Positions 10,863 to 21,682 of a stretch of DNA of 64,000 bases are shown piece by piece. The stretch is taken from assembly GCA_016647705.1 (NCBI GenBank), contig CM028330.1, forward strand, positions 34,237,534 to 34,301,533, read 5' to 3'. The notes beneath the pieces are model-generated. The model saw only the letters and a program-made list of their open reading frames with translations, was not told where the DNA came from and searched no databases. Position numbers and translations under genes: made by a program. Origin of the DNA: Eucommia ulmoides. Lineage: Eukaryota > Streptophyta > Magnoliopsida > Garryales > Eucommiaceae. The first letter of the stretch is position 1. Each line of letters starts with the position of its first letter.

Positions 10863-13800
10863 TGTCACATCCCACCCCGGACACCTGTCATTGTGGGGCC
10901 AGCGTGACATCGACACGACATCACTTGAATATCGAACTTACTATAGACGACAAAATAAAAACGCAATCACAGAACAAATCATAAGTATATACACTCTCTC
11001 ATTTAGGGACATCAGTCCCTACAAAAAATTTATTTAATAACACGAATTCGAAACCCTAAATCTCTTATTTAGTTTCCCTTCAAGTAGCACCCCCAAGATA
11101 TTCTTTCTCTATCGCACCTCCGAATTTGACCTAGTGCCAGTAGGGGACCGACTCCTAGCTATTTCACCTGCGAGTGTACTGCCTTCTTAGTAAAACATTT
11201 TTAAAATAATAATACATTCTAAATAGTACCACATTTAAATGGATCAAGTATAAGTATACAAACATCACATTTCTAATAAAAATCACCATAATATAAGTAG
11301 TGAAAGTAAATCAACATATATAAGTTCCATTCAAACTTATCCAGTATAAAATAATACCAATCACCATATAATAAATCACCAAATATAAGTAAAACACCAC
11401 ATCTCAAAACACCACACCACTCATTGGCTAGCCATAGTGATCGTTTTAACCTCACGATTGAGAGTTGCAACAGTACCATAACATCCGTAGGAATGCCTTC
11501 CTACGAAATATCCACACCCCTTTTGGGGAGAAATATAATCCACACCCCTTACGGGAAGAACTATCCACATCCCATGGGAAGAAATCCACACCCCTTACGG
11601 GGAGAAATGTAATCAATACCCCTTACGGGGAGAAAACTATGACATCGTCCAAATCAACAATATCGTCAAAATCCATACCCTTTATGGGAAAAATATAAAC
11701 CACACCTCTTTCGGGGAGAATTTTCAAAATCACATTTATTCAAACCACACCCCTAATGGGGAGAATTTTCAAATCACGTTTTTCTCTCTCTTTTTAAAAG
11801 TACCACCTCTTTAGTAAAAACTATTTCTCCACCTTTGGTTTTAGAAAACCAAGCATTATTAGGAAATCCGATATTTTTCCACTCTCTTTTGAACCACCAA
11901 AGCCAACGAATCATTTTTCAACTTTATTTTAAAACCGACATAATTTACCGAAAATCCATTTTTTCCAACTCACCCAAAACCTGCTTGATCCATATCATTT
12001 ATAAAATCATCCTATTTTAAGTAACACACATTTCATCATATATATATGAAAATATATTTTTGCAAGAAGACAGTACGCTCACCTGATTATCTGTTTTCAA
12101 AGACTTTAACCGTCTATTCTCTACCGGTACTCCGGTGCCTGCGAACCTAATAGTAATAGGACCTAAATTAATATTTTATTTAGATATAACCTAACCATGC
12201 CATGCAATCCTAATTTCCGTAATTTCCTATTCTTCGTGTTTTCTTTTGGAATATTATCATTTAACTAACATCACTCTATTACGATTTACTATATAAACTT
12301 TGTTCATATAAACAGTCTCATTATTTATTATCTCCATTTTGACATTTTCGAAGCTAGTAATTAGTTTCATAATCAGACACGAGAAAATTAAATACATATA
12401 TTAACAGAGTTCAAAATTTTACCTTCCCTGGATTTTCTGTTGGCTGCAAGATTGGATTTTTAGATTTTTGTTTGGGGTGGTTTGTGTATTTTTCCCCCTC
12501 TTTCCTTTTTCCTCCTTCTTCTCCCCCCCCCCCCCCCTTTTTTTTTTTTTTCTTGTTTTGTGTTTCCTGTTTCTGATTTGGTTCCCCCGTCAACCGACCA
12601 CACACCACACGCCGGTGATCACCCTCACACACACCCAACGGCGTTTAAGCTACACACCTACACACACACCGCCGTGACGAACACACACACACACACACAC
12701 ACAAAACAGTAACACCGTCGAACCAGAACGGAGACCCACACGCACACAACCGACACGCGCTCTCTCTCTCTCTCACTAACTCCCTCCGATCATGCCACAC
12801 ACCCACGAAATTGACCGTCGAACACCCACAAACTCGCACCACCGGACTACAGAACAAAACGTGTACATACACACACGATCGATCACCGCCACCACCATCG
12901 GCCAAACTCACGTCGCCACCACCGTCCGCCAAACTTACGCCGCCACCACCATCTACTGGACAAACCGAATTCACACCATCCCACGACAACGAACCGATAC
13001 ACACGCATGAACCACTCATCCCAAAGAAACCAACACTCATACCCACACAAACCAACCACTGTCGAGCCATCCGAATAACGGCACAACCCGCACACACACA
13101 CTATAGACACACATACACATATGCATTCATCTCCCTCTCTCTCTAACTTACCCCCGGCGACACACAATCACACACACCCATACAAATGAATCAAAGACAT
13201 AGCACACACACTCACCATAGTGACGACCACACCGTCCTCCATTTCTCTCTCTCTCTATCTGATTTTCTCTGTTTTAGTTCAACTAGGTTTTGCCGACACA
13301 ACACACCCACGCAAATCGTCGATTACTTCTGCTTTTATTTCATTTTAGACTGAATGGCCGACCACCTCACCCTTGTCACCGACAGCTCCTCTCTCTCTTC
13401 TTCCTCTTCCTCTTCCCCTTCTCTTCTCGATCCTTCTCCCTTATCTTTATCTGTATGTATATGTGTGTGTGTGTATTTATTTATAAAAAAGGTAATTACA
13501 CTTACCCCCTTTTAGTTTTTGGTTAGGATGTTATTAAACCCATTCTAATTTAAATGTTTGTGTAAATTATAATTTGACCCCTAAAGTTACAATTTAATAA
13601 TACTTTACATCATCCTCCCCTTGATTTTAAGTTAAGATATAGATTAAACCCATTTCCCATTTTACATGTTTTGAGAAATTACATTTCGACCCCTAAACTT
13701 TTTAAATCACCCAATTCATATTGCAAACCATCCCATTATTTTAGTTAGAATGCTAATTAAGCTTATTCTTAGTTTTAATGTTTTAAAAATTTGCACTTTA

Positions 13801-13879
13801 TCCCCTAATATCGCCATCCTCCCTATCATTTTAAAATGTGCCTCTAATTTACACGTATGACGAAGATCAGGGTTTTACA
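10863..13879 (-). mobile_element. 3-kb solo LTR, Tekay/Del-like (copy 2)
   Basis: Same family as 5890-8881: TGTCACATCCC at the left, AGGGTTTTACA at the right. Flanks TAGAA (10858-10862) and TGGAA (13880-13884) form a 5-bp duplication with one G/A change. The gag frame reads through once the insert and one flank are ignored, confirming the boundary. It shares the CCCCTTACGGGG tandem repeats (11505-11765) and the AC/CT-rich low-complexity block (12470-13430), including a C run and an (AC)n run near 12680-12705. Minus orientation is inferred as for copy 1. Confidence 0.9.
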
Positions 13880-14200
13880 TGGAATGACTCGGAGTCGAGT
13901 AGCTCTAAAAAATCAAGCAGTGATGATTCATCTATGCTTGCTTTGATGGCCACTGGAGATGAGGTAACAAAATTTTCTAGTTCTTGCCATTTAGATTTCG
14001 ATGATTTATTTGATATTTATCAAGAAAAAATGCATGATTATAAAAACCAATGTTCTCAAAATAATGTCCGACAAAAGTACACTTAACAAACAAGTGATGG
14101 AGTTCGAATCTGAAAACATTAAATTGAAATCCAAAATTTTGGATTTGCATTTGATTGTTCTCAAATTCACAGGTGGTAAAATATTTTTAAAATGCCTTTG
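13880..14200 (+). pseudogene. copia gag, C-terminal part
   Basis: Resumes the gag frame after the solo LTR: an acidic serine-rich segment (NDSESSSSKKSSSDD), then LALMATGDEV, which follows the zinc knuckle in SIRE-type elements. A frame change follows near 14080. The remaining 14200-14460 is readable only in scraps. Confidence 0.75.
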
Positions 14201-14456
14201 GGGAGCTCAAGAGGGATTTTCAATAAAGTTGGAATTGAGTTTCAGAAATTTTTTAAACAAAATAGATTTCATAACTTATTTTCTGAAAACCAAGAATCTT
14301 GTTAGACGTTTTAAATATAACATTGTGAGGGCATACCATTAGTAATTTTTTTTCGAAAGTATCCAAATGCAGACAAGTTTAGGTTCCTAAAGGAACTAAA
14401 ATTGTCCCAACTAGCAATATTGGACCAACTTAGATTGGGTACCACTTAGGAACTAT

Positions 14457-14770
14457 TTGAAGTGTTCCTTGAAGGTTATTCTAGAAGCATCAATGGGTAA
14501 GAAAAAATGGTTCCTGGATCGTGATTGTTCTCAACCCATGAGGGGTGATAAATCTAAATTCACATCTTTGACATCTAAAATTGGAGGTCATGTAATGTTT
14601 GGAGACAACGCAAATGGTAAAAAAATTATTGATATAGGTAATATCAGTAATGGGTCTACCACTATTGAAGATGTTTTTTAGTAGAAGGTCTTAAACATAA
14701 TTTTCTTAGCATTAGTCAATTATGTGATAAATGTTACAATATGATTTTTTTATCATAATAGATGCATCAT
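14457..14770 (+). pseudogene. copia aspartic protease domain
   Basis: Encodes KKWFLDRDCSQPM, then GDKSKFTSL and GGHVMFGDNANGK, and after a frame change LKHNLLSISQLCDK. This is the copia protease block. The catalytic triad normally reads D-S/T-G after WFL. Here the residues after the aspartate are R and D, so the active site is broken. A stop at 14679 and AT-rich decay follow. Confidence 0.8.
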
Positions 14771-14869
14771 TAAGAATGGGCATGTTAGTAGCATATTACT
14801 TGTTTCATCACGTGTTCACATGTTCATTTGATTATTTCTCTTCTCAAAATTTATAATGTTTAAATACAT

Positions 14870-15945
14870 TATCTGAGAATAGTTGGTTATGGCATAGACA
14901 TCTTGGGTATGTCCAGTATGGAGTTAGTTTCAAATTTGTGTAAGAAGAGTCTAGTACGTGGCTTATTAGTAGTAAAGTATATGATGCATGTCAACTAGGT
15001 AAGCAATCTAGATCATTATTTAAGAAGAAGTTGCATACATCCACGTCTAAATATCTTGAATTGCTACATCTTGATTTATTTGGTCCGAATTCCATTACTA
15101 GTTTAGGAGGAAAATTTTATATATTCGTGATTGTGAATGATTATTCTATATTAACATGGGTATTTTTCTTGCCTAAGAAGAGTGAAATTGCTTTTATATT
15201 TTCTAATTTTGGAAACGTGTTCAAAATAAGAAACAATGTTGCATTATTAACATCCATAGTGATTGAAGCAAAGAATTTAAGAATGATTAGATTATTAGCT
15301 ATTGTGATGAGCACGGGAATGCTCATAACTTTTCTACACCAAGAACGCCACAACAAAATGGTGTTATGGAGAGTAAAAATAGAACATTTCAGGAAATAGC
15401 CAGAACGATGTTTAATGAGAATTGTCTTCCTAAGTAATTTTGGGCCGAAGCTGTAAGTATCGCTTGCAATGTTGTTAATAGAGTCTCTATCTGAAGAGGT
15501 TTCAATAGAATCCCTTATGAAATCTGGAATGGTAAGACTCCAAATATATCATACTTTAAAAAAAAAAAATTGCTACAAATGTTTTATCTTAAATGATAAG
15601 GATAATTTGGGTAACTTTGATGCAAAATCTGATTATGGTATTTTTCTTGGGTACGCTTCGGATAGTAAAGCTTATAGAATATATAATAAACGTACTTTAG
15701 TAGTAGACGAATCTATACACGTTGTATTTGATGAATCTAATCCACTTGTGTCAAGAAAGATTTTGGATGATGATGATGCAGGTACACTGACTAAGCAAAA
15801 CCAAAGAGTTGAGGTGACAAATAAACCACAAAATCCAAAGAATGAAGAGTCAAAAGGCAAAGAGACGACTTTACCATATACTATAAAGATAATTCCAGGA
15901 CATTCGGTAACAGAAATTATTCGTAATTTCGAAAAATGTGTAAGT
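14870..15945 (+). pseudogene. copia integrase domain
   Basis: The pre-integrase segment (SWLWHRHLGYVQYG) is at 14880-14920. The core starts near 15050 with LELLHLDLFGP around the first catalytic aspartate, then IVNDYS and VFFLPKKSE. The frame is lost near 15250, and the region of the second aspartate is unclear. PQQNGVMESKNRT, with the third catalytic residue E, follows in another frame at 15345-15390. The end (15600-15740) keeps YGIFLGYASDSKAYRIYN and VVFDESNPLV. Several stops interrupt. Confidence 0.85.
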
Positions 15946-16059
15946 ACATAATCCTCTCTTAGCGATATAATTAATATTTTTTTCTTTCTTTTTTCTTAAT
16001 CTCAAATGGAGCCTAAGAATATTAATGAGACATTAGCTTATAAGTCTTGGATCTCAGTG

Positions 16060-16790
16060 ATGTAAGAAGAGTTAGTTCAATTTGAGCTCAATAAAGTGTG
16101 GTCTCTAGTTCCTAGACCTGATTTACATCCTGTCATTGGTGCTAAATGAGTTTATCATAATAAAAAGAATGAAACGGGTATGGTGATTGTAAATAAAGCA
16201 AGATTGGTAGCATAGGGCTATAATCAAGAAGAGAAAATTGATTACGATAAAACATATACACCTGTGGTTAGATTAGAAACTATTAGAATGTTACTCGCAT
16301 TTGCATATTCATGTAATTTTAAACTGTATCAAATGGATGTAATGAGTACATTTTTGAATGGTTTTCTATTCGAGGACGTTTATGTTAAACAACCACTGGG
16401 GTTTGAGAGTGATAAATTACCCGATCATGTGTTTAAACTTCGAAAGGCTTTTTATGGACTCAAACAAGCTCCCCGAGTTTGGTATGAGAGACTTAGCCAA
16501 TATTTGATCGAAAATGGTTTTCGATGGGGTCTTAGTAAAATTACATTATTTATCAAGCAGAATGAGTCTGATATTCTATTAATACAAATACATGTTGATG
16601 ATATTATATTCAAATCTACTAATGAGGATTTGGTTAAGAGTTTGCCAAGATTATGCAGATTGAGTTTGAAATGAGTATGATGAGAAAATTAACCTTCTTT
16701 CTTAGGTTGCAAATTAAGCTAACCAAAGAAGAAAATTTCATTAATCAAACCAAGTACACAAAAGAGTTACTAAAAAAAATATATCTTGGA
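16060..16790 (+). pseudogene. copia reverse transcriptase domain
   Basis: Best preserved part of the element; an open stretch at 16264-16674 covers the RT core. Motifs in order: TYTPVVRLETIRMLLAFAY, YQMDVMSTFLNG, VYVKQPLGFE, KAFYGLKQAPRVWYERL and IHVDDIIFKSTN. The catalytic pair is DD within HVDD, where YVDD is usual. Upstream (16060-16260) WSLVPRPDLHPVIGAK is interrupted by stops. Downstream the frame shifts near 16670 into the connection region. Confidence 0.9.
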
Positions 16791-16854
16791 TGGCGCTAAA
16801 GAGTATAAAACTCCCATGGAAACAACTACAAAAATAGAAAAAGACGATACGGGC

Positions 16855-17560
16855 AAAAATGTCAATGAGAAAATGTATCGAGGTATAATTGGTAGCTTAT
16901 TATAGCTTACTGCTAGTAGGCCTAATATAATGTTTAGTGTATGTCTATGTGCTAGATTTCAGTCTTGTCCGAAAGAATCGCATCTAATTGCTGTCAAGCG
17001 AATCTTTTGATATTTGAAAGGGATAAGTTATCTAGATTTATAGTATCCTAGGGGGCGTGACTTTAAGTTAACTAGTTACTTCGACACTAATTTTGCTGGA
17101 TGTAAAGTTAAGTGTAAAAGTACAAGCGGTTTATGTCAATTTTTAGGACATGTCTTAATGTTTTTGTCGAGCAAGAAACAAAATTCGATTGCCTTATCTA
17201 CGACTGAGGCAAAGTATATGACAACTGAAAATTGTTGTGCACAAATTCTATATATTAAGCGACAATTATATGATTTTGCAATATGTATGGAGGAGGTCCC
17301 TATTTATTGTGATAGTAAAAGTGTTATATGCTTAAGTAAGAATTCAACACAACACTAATGAACTAAGCACATAGAGATTCGACATCATTTTATTCGTGAT
17401 CACGTTCAGAGAATGGATATAACTATTGAATATGTTAATAGCTCCGATCATTGTGCTGATATTTTTACCAAACCTCTAGTTGAAGATCAACTCATGAAAA
17501 TCATTCGAGATTTAGGTATGGCTAGGCATAACAATGTATGCCTAGAGTGATATTTTTCAT
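16855..17560 (+). pseudogene. copia RNase H domain and pol end
   Basis: Contains LTASRPNIMFSVCLCARFQ, CPKESHLIAVKRIF, KSTSGLCQFLG and SSKKQNSIALSTTEAKYM (17165-17220), then CCAQILYIKRQL and IYCDSKSVICLSKN. Next come TKHIEIRHHFIRDHVQ and ADIFTKPLVEDQ, the usual end of copia pol. A stop after the RNase H block (about 17357) and others upstream mark it as broken. Confidence 0.9.
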
Positions 17561-17803
17561 TCTCCACCCCCACTTTTTGAGATAACAAAGGGGGAGAAAT
17601 TGATGTTTAGATATTTATTTGCCTAAGCATTACATTGATTAAAGTGGAGAAATTATTTAAAGTTTATGTTGAATATTTTAAATATGTTTTTATTAGTGTG
17701 CTTAAGTGAGTTTAAATACTCGTCCTCGAATTTGGGGGGGCGTGGTTATATTATCTTTTGAAGAAAATATCAAAATTAATTGTCATCGTCAAAAGGGAAA
17801 TAT
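17561..17803 (+). other. Region between pol and 3' LTR, with polypurine tract
   Basis: Non-coding. Holds a purine-rich GATAACAAAGGGGGAGAAAT at about 17581-17601. The likely priming tract (AAAAGGGAAA, 17791-17800) lies just before the 3' LTR. Two such motifs are usual in SIRE-type elements. Confidence 0.7.
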
Positions 17804-19742
17804 TGTTGAATCTAAGGTTTTAATGTTCAATTAAGTATTGATATTTTTTGTGGAATTAATGATTTTATTAAATGTTTCAGATTTATAGTTCCATATTTTT
17901 TATTAAGAAGAATAATCATTGAAGAAAATATAAAGGGCGCAAGATGGACATGATGAACACGTAAAGAGTTTTGAAGACGCTAAAGAATACTAGGTGAAAA
18001 CAACTATTTACCAATATACTCTTAATGCAATCCGAATTAGAATCACGCACGACATTTAAAATGAGTTAATCCTATGTGTGTCTACGACATTTAAAATGAG
18101 TTAATCCTATGTGTGTCTTACTCTAATCAATTTGGTCAACCGACGGGTTCGGGTCGGTCAACCGAATGAAACAATGGTTGAATTGAAGAAATTGGGAAAG
18201 CCACTGATTGGGTCGGTCAACCGACAGGGTATAAGGCCAACGGCTATTCTAGCCATTGGCATTTGGCAGTCATCTAACGGTTTCGATCAGTCAACCAACT
18301 GGTTCAATCAATAGACTAACTGATTTGATCACCGGTGAAAAACCTATCCATTTTTTATGATTCCAAAAGAGATATTTGGGGGATTTGAGTGTAATTCAAA
18401 TATACATTACTTATTATGTGATCCCTATTGATTTGGTCGATGTATTTTAATATTTCTTAATTAAAGTGATTTAATACTTCCTATTCTTATAGATTTCAAA
18501 TTGGAAACGTTTTATGGACCTAAATTAGTGTTTCAAATAATATTTTTAAATGAATTATACCTAAATTGATAGAAAATGTTATATAGTCCTAAAATGTTAT
18601 TTTATGACATATTTTTGAAAAACTAGCCACTAGAAGGCTAGTTCTAGGTCTATTTAATAAGACCTGCGGGAATAAGATTAAGCGCATCAAGAATATTAGT
18701 TTTGAGCTATTATAAGAATGATATTGTTACTAAGATTTTTATATGAAATTCTATTCAAGATCTTGATCTAAAGCGCTTGCTATTTGGTGTCGCCGGTTTG
18801 AGTTCTAGTTGCGATATCTTTCTTGTTTTCGGTGTTTCCGGGTGAGATCCTTCCAAGTCTTGTCATTTTTTTTTTAAGATATATTTATATTGATTACTTG
18901 GTTTAGAATTTTTTAGAAAATTGCTTTGAACTTAAAAACCTGGAAATCTTTTAAACAATTTTTACTTGATTATCTGATTACGTGCTTACTTTGTGTACCC
19001 ACTTTATTATTTAATCAAAATTTATTTACCTCGCATTATATTGATCACGTAGTAATTATTTGGGCCATTAATTTAATATATCTGTATTGAAGTGCTAGAA
19101 TCTCCTTGTGAGAATAAACTTATATTTTTTGTATTTCTGAGTTTGAGCGGTTTAGACACGTTGGGAAGGTGTCTAATCAGAGTAGTTAGGTTTCAATCTT
19201 TTTCTTGTGAAAAATATTAGAGTTTTATCTTTGTCCTGTAAAAAGTTTTGGTTATTATTTTCCCTTGAATAAAAAACTAGGTTTTGATTCAATGTATAAT
19301 TGAATTAAAGATTGAATTGTAAAAGTTTATCCTGAACCTGTGAAAAAGATAAGTGAGAGTGTGTTAGTTTGATTCTTAGCCTGTGAAATAATCAGGAAAT
19401 TGTAAAGGCTGATTCTGAACTTGTGAAAAGAATCGAGAATTGAAAGGGTTTGGTTCCTACCTAGTAAAGGAATCAAGCGGTTTAGTGGATTGCGAATCTC
19501 CGTAGAACTCGGGGGATTGGACGTAGGTAAGAGTAGTTTGTTGAACCAGTATAAATTCTTGTGTGTTGCATTGTTTATTTTCATATATTGTGTTTATATG
19601 TGCATTTAGTATTAAAACATTTTCGCTGCGTAACAAAGTAATAATTGATTTAGAAAATTTTGATTATTTGTGTTTAAAGGACTTAATTGTTTAAATTTAG
19701 AAACTATCCAATTTACCCCCTGGGTAACTCTTTACGCCAATA
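17804..19742 (+). repeat. 3' LTR of the copia element
   Basis: TGTTGAATCTAAGG start; ends GCCAATA followed by the GACAC duplication. At 1939 bp it is shorter than the 5' LTR without its insert. It keeps the GGTCAACCGA cluster (18130-18320), the promoter-like AGACCTGCGGG and the R/U5 stem-loops (19200-19480). A short local duplication (ACATTTAAAATGAGTTAATCC) occurs at 18050-18120. Confidence 0.92.
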
Positions 19743-19747
19743 GACAC

Positions 19748-21117
19748 TCTTCTAGCAAGAGTTCAAGAAGTTCTTCAAGAACAACCAAGCAAAAAAGTAC
19801 TTAGGGAAAAACTACTCTCCTAAGTTAGATAAGTTTTTCTTGAACTCCTCTTTAAGTTATGCTTATTTAATATCATTTGTTTTGTTTGTACATATAGTTC
19901 TTTGGTTGTTCTTAGTGTCTTAAATCATGTACATAGTGTAAATAACTTGTTTTTTGTCAAGAACTACAAGAACACTATGGTATATGCATAACATTTTTGG
20001 ATTTTGTCAAGAACATTTGAAATCGAACTTCGATGAACTTAAAATAAATCACCGATGATGGACTATTAACTACTAACTACTAACAACTAATATTTACTTT
20101 TCTCGCTCTATGTCTTTTCGCGCTAGCCTAGATCACAGCCTAGCCCTAAGTCTCAGATCATGGACTAGCATCATTTATATATTATTCTATCTAAACCCTT
20201 GGGGCTAAAAGTTGAAATAAAGGGAGGACATCTATTCCTTTAGGGATAAGTGTGCATCTTCGTCAGAAATATTTCATTCTTCTTTGTTACGAGTAGGACT
20301 TGCACTTATATTATATATTTTCTTCTTTTTTCAACTAATAAAGTAAACCTTAACACTAAACTTGCCTAAGCAAATAAGTTCGGATAGAGTGTTATTGACA
20401 AAATCAAATGTGTATATCTACTTACCATTTGTGTCATGTTATGTTCTTACTTTTCTTAACTAAACAAAAAAGAAATAAAAAATGAGTTTTCACATAAAAG
20501 TTTATCAACATGAAAAATACTTGGTGTTTATACACTTTGTCTTAAATAAGTGTCTTGTATAAGACTTTTACGTTTTGTTAAACTTCAAACATGATTTTCC
20601 ACATTCTTTAGAAAAATGTGTTATTGAAATGTTTCACTCTTTTTCTTCGGTTTAAAAATAAATAAAATATTTTTGTTAAGTGTCCGAATAAAACTCCCCC
20701 CCTCCCAGGTTTAAACTTGTCGATTTTTTCATAATCGATAGGCAGTCTAAAAGGGGAACATTTGTTATTTATTTTAAATCTATTTTATCCGTCGTTGCTT
20801 TTAATAAATAAATTTTTCCTGTTTTCCTTACATAAAAATACATAAAAGACAAAAAAAAAATAAAAAAATTGGAATTAGTGTGTTAACCAAAACTTAAGGA
20901 AATAACTTGGATTTGTTTAAACGTAAAGATTTATTTAAAATTAGGTATCGTTTTCGAACAGGTGTCTTGGGGTGCCTAACACCTTCCTCGAGGATAACCA
21001 ACCCCCGAACTTAAAAGAAATCTCTGGTAAAGACCAACTGTTTCGAGTCAAAACTTAAACTAAAAAATGATTTTAAAAATCTCGATGACCTAGCACACCA
21101 TTTAACTCAATGCTAGG
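19748..21117 (+). repeat. Tat-type gypsy LTR, third segment (U5 side)
   Basis: Continues the LTR cut at 4888. It is AT-rich with no gene. Near 20960-21020 it contains GGGTGCCTAACACCTTCC and a following stretch that I recognise as conserved near the end of Ogre/Tat LTRs. The next element-type signal is the PBS-like site at 21118. Confidence 0.55.
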
Positions 21118-21127
21118 TAGCGACTCC
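21118..21127 (+). other. Primer-binding site, tRNA-Arg type (Ogre/Tat-like)
   Basis: TAGCGACTCC, one change from the TGGCGACTCC typical of Ogre/Tat elements. The preceding CTAGG context also fits. It implies that the LTR on its left is a 5' LTR. Confidence 0.55.
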
Positions 21128-21682
21128 ATTTTTTAAATAAATCCTGGCCCAAAGAACATTTTTAAAATTGGCACCTAGAAAATCCCCTGAAACTTGTTTT
21201 TTTAAAATGAATGGATTTTTAAGAATTTCAAGAGGAATTAAACCAAACCCTATTTTCTTTTTCTTTTCGCTCTCTTCTCCCTCTTTCCCAAAATTCGGGG
21301 GGCATCACCATCTTAGGAAGGTGATTTAGTGCTTCATAAAGTTATGTTCATGACAAAAGATTGATTACAAGGAAAACTCAAACTTAACTTTGAAGGATCT
21401 TACAAGGTTAACAGGTTTGCTTTCAACCACGGCCACACAGCCATAACGCTATGGTATTGAGGTGGCATGTGTTTCCAAACCAATGCTGATAGTGACCTTT
21501 CAGGAAAGGGCATCGCCACGGACGGTGGTGCAGAGTAGTGGTGTCGCCATCTCTACCGTTCAATCGTGGTGCCTTCCACCGACGTTTTTGGTTTTTACCG
21601 TGACATCATTTTCTTGAATTAATCAATTTTTTATTTAATAAATAATTTTTTAAACAATATTTCATAAAATTAATTTTAAAAC
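21128..21682 (+). other. Leader of the Tat-type element
   Basis: Follows the PBS-like site. No coding frame is supported. It is moderately GC-rich at 21420-21600 with repeated GGTGGTG/CACCAC-like words. It is cut at 21682 by a solo LTR, and a 45-base remnant continues at 24045-24089. Confidence 0.4.

Larger units (their letters stand above)
4889..19742 (+). mobile_element. Full-length SIRE-like Ty1/copia element (decayed)
   Basis: Two LTRs begin TGTTGAATCTAAGG and flank a gag-PR-INT-RT-RNase H region in copia order. The ends are flanked by a perfect 5-bp duplication, GACAC (4884-4888 and 19743-19747). Without the two nested solo LTRs and their duplications the element is about 8.8 kb. Long LTRs (about 2 kb), a GATAACAAAGGGGGAGAAAT motif after pol and an AAAAGGGAAA tract before the 3' LTR point to the SIRE/Maximus lineage. 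Every domain carries stops or frameshifts, and the two LTRs differ visibly, so it is old and inactive. Confidence 0.92.

Noticed and set aside
12411..13170. Overlapping frames of 70-150 residues in the second 3-kb solo LTR
   Set aside because: Same compositional effect: (AC)n, C and T runs. No conserved peptide between the two LTR copies.
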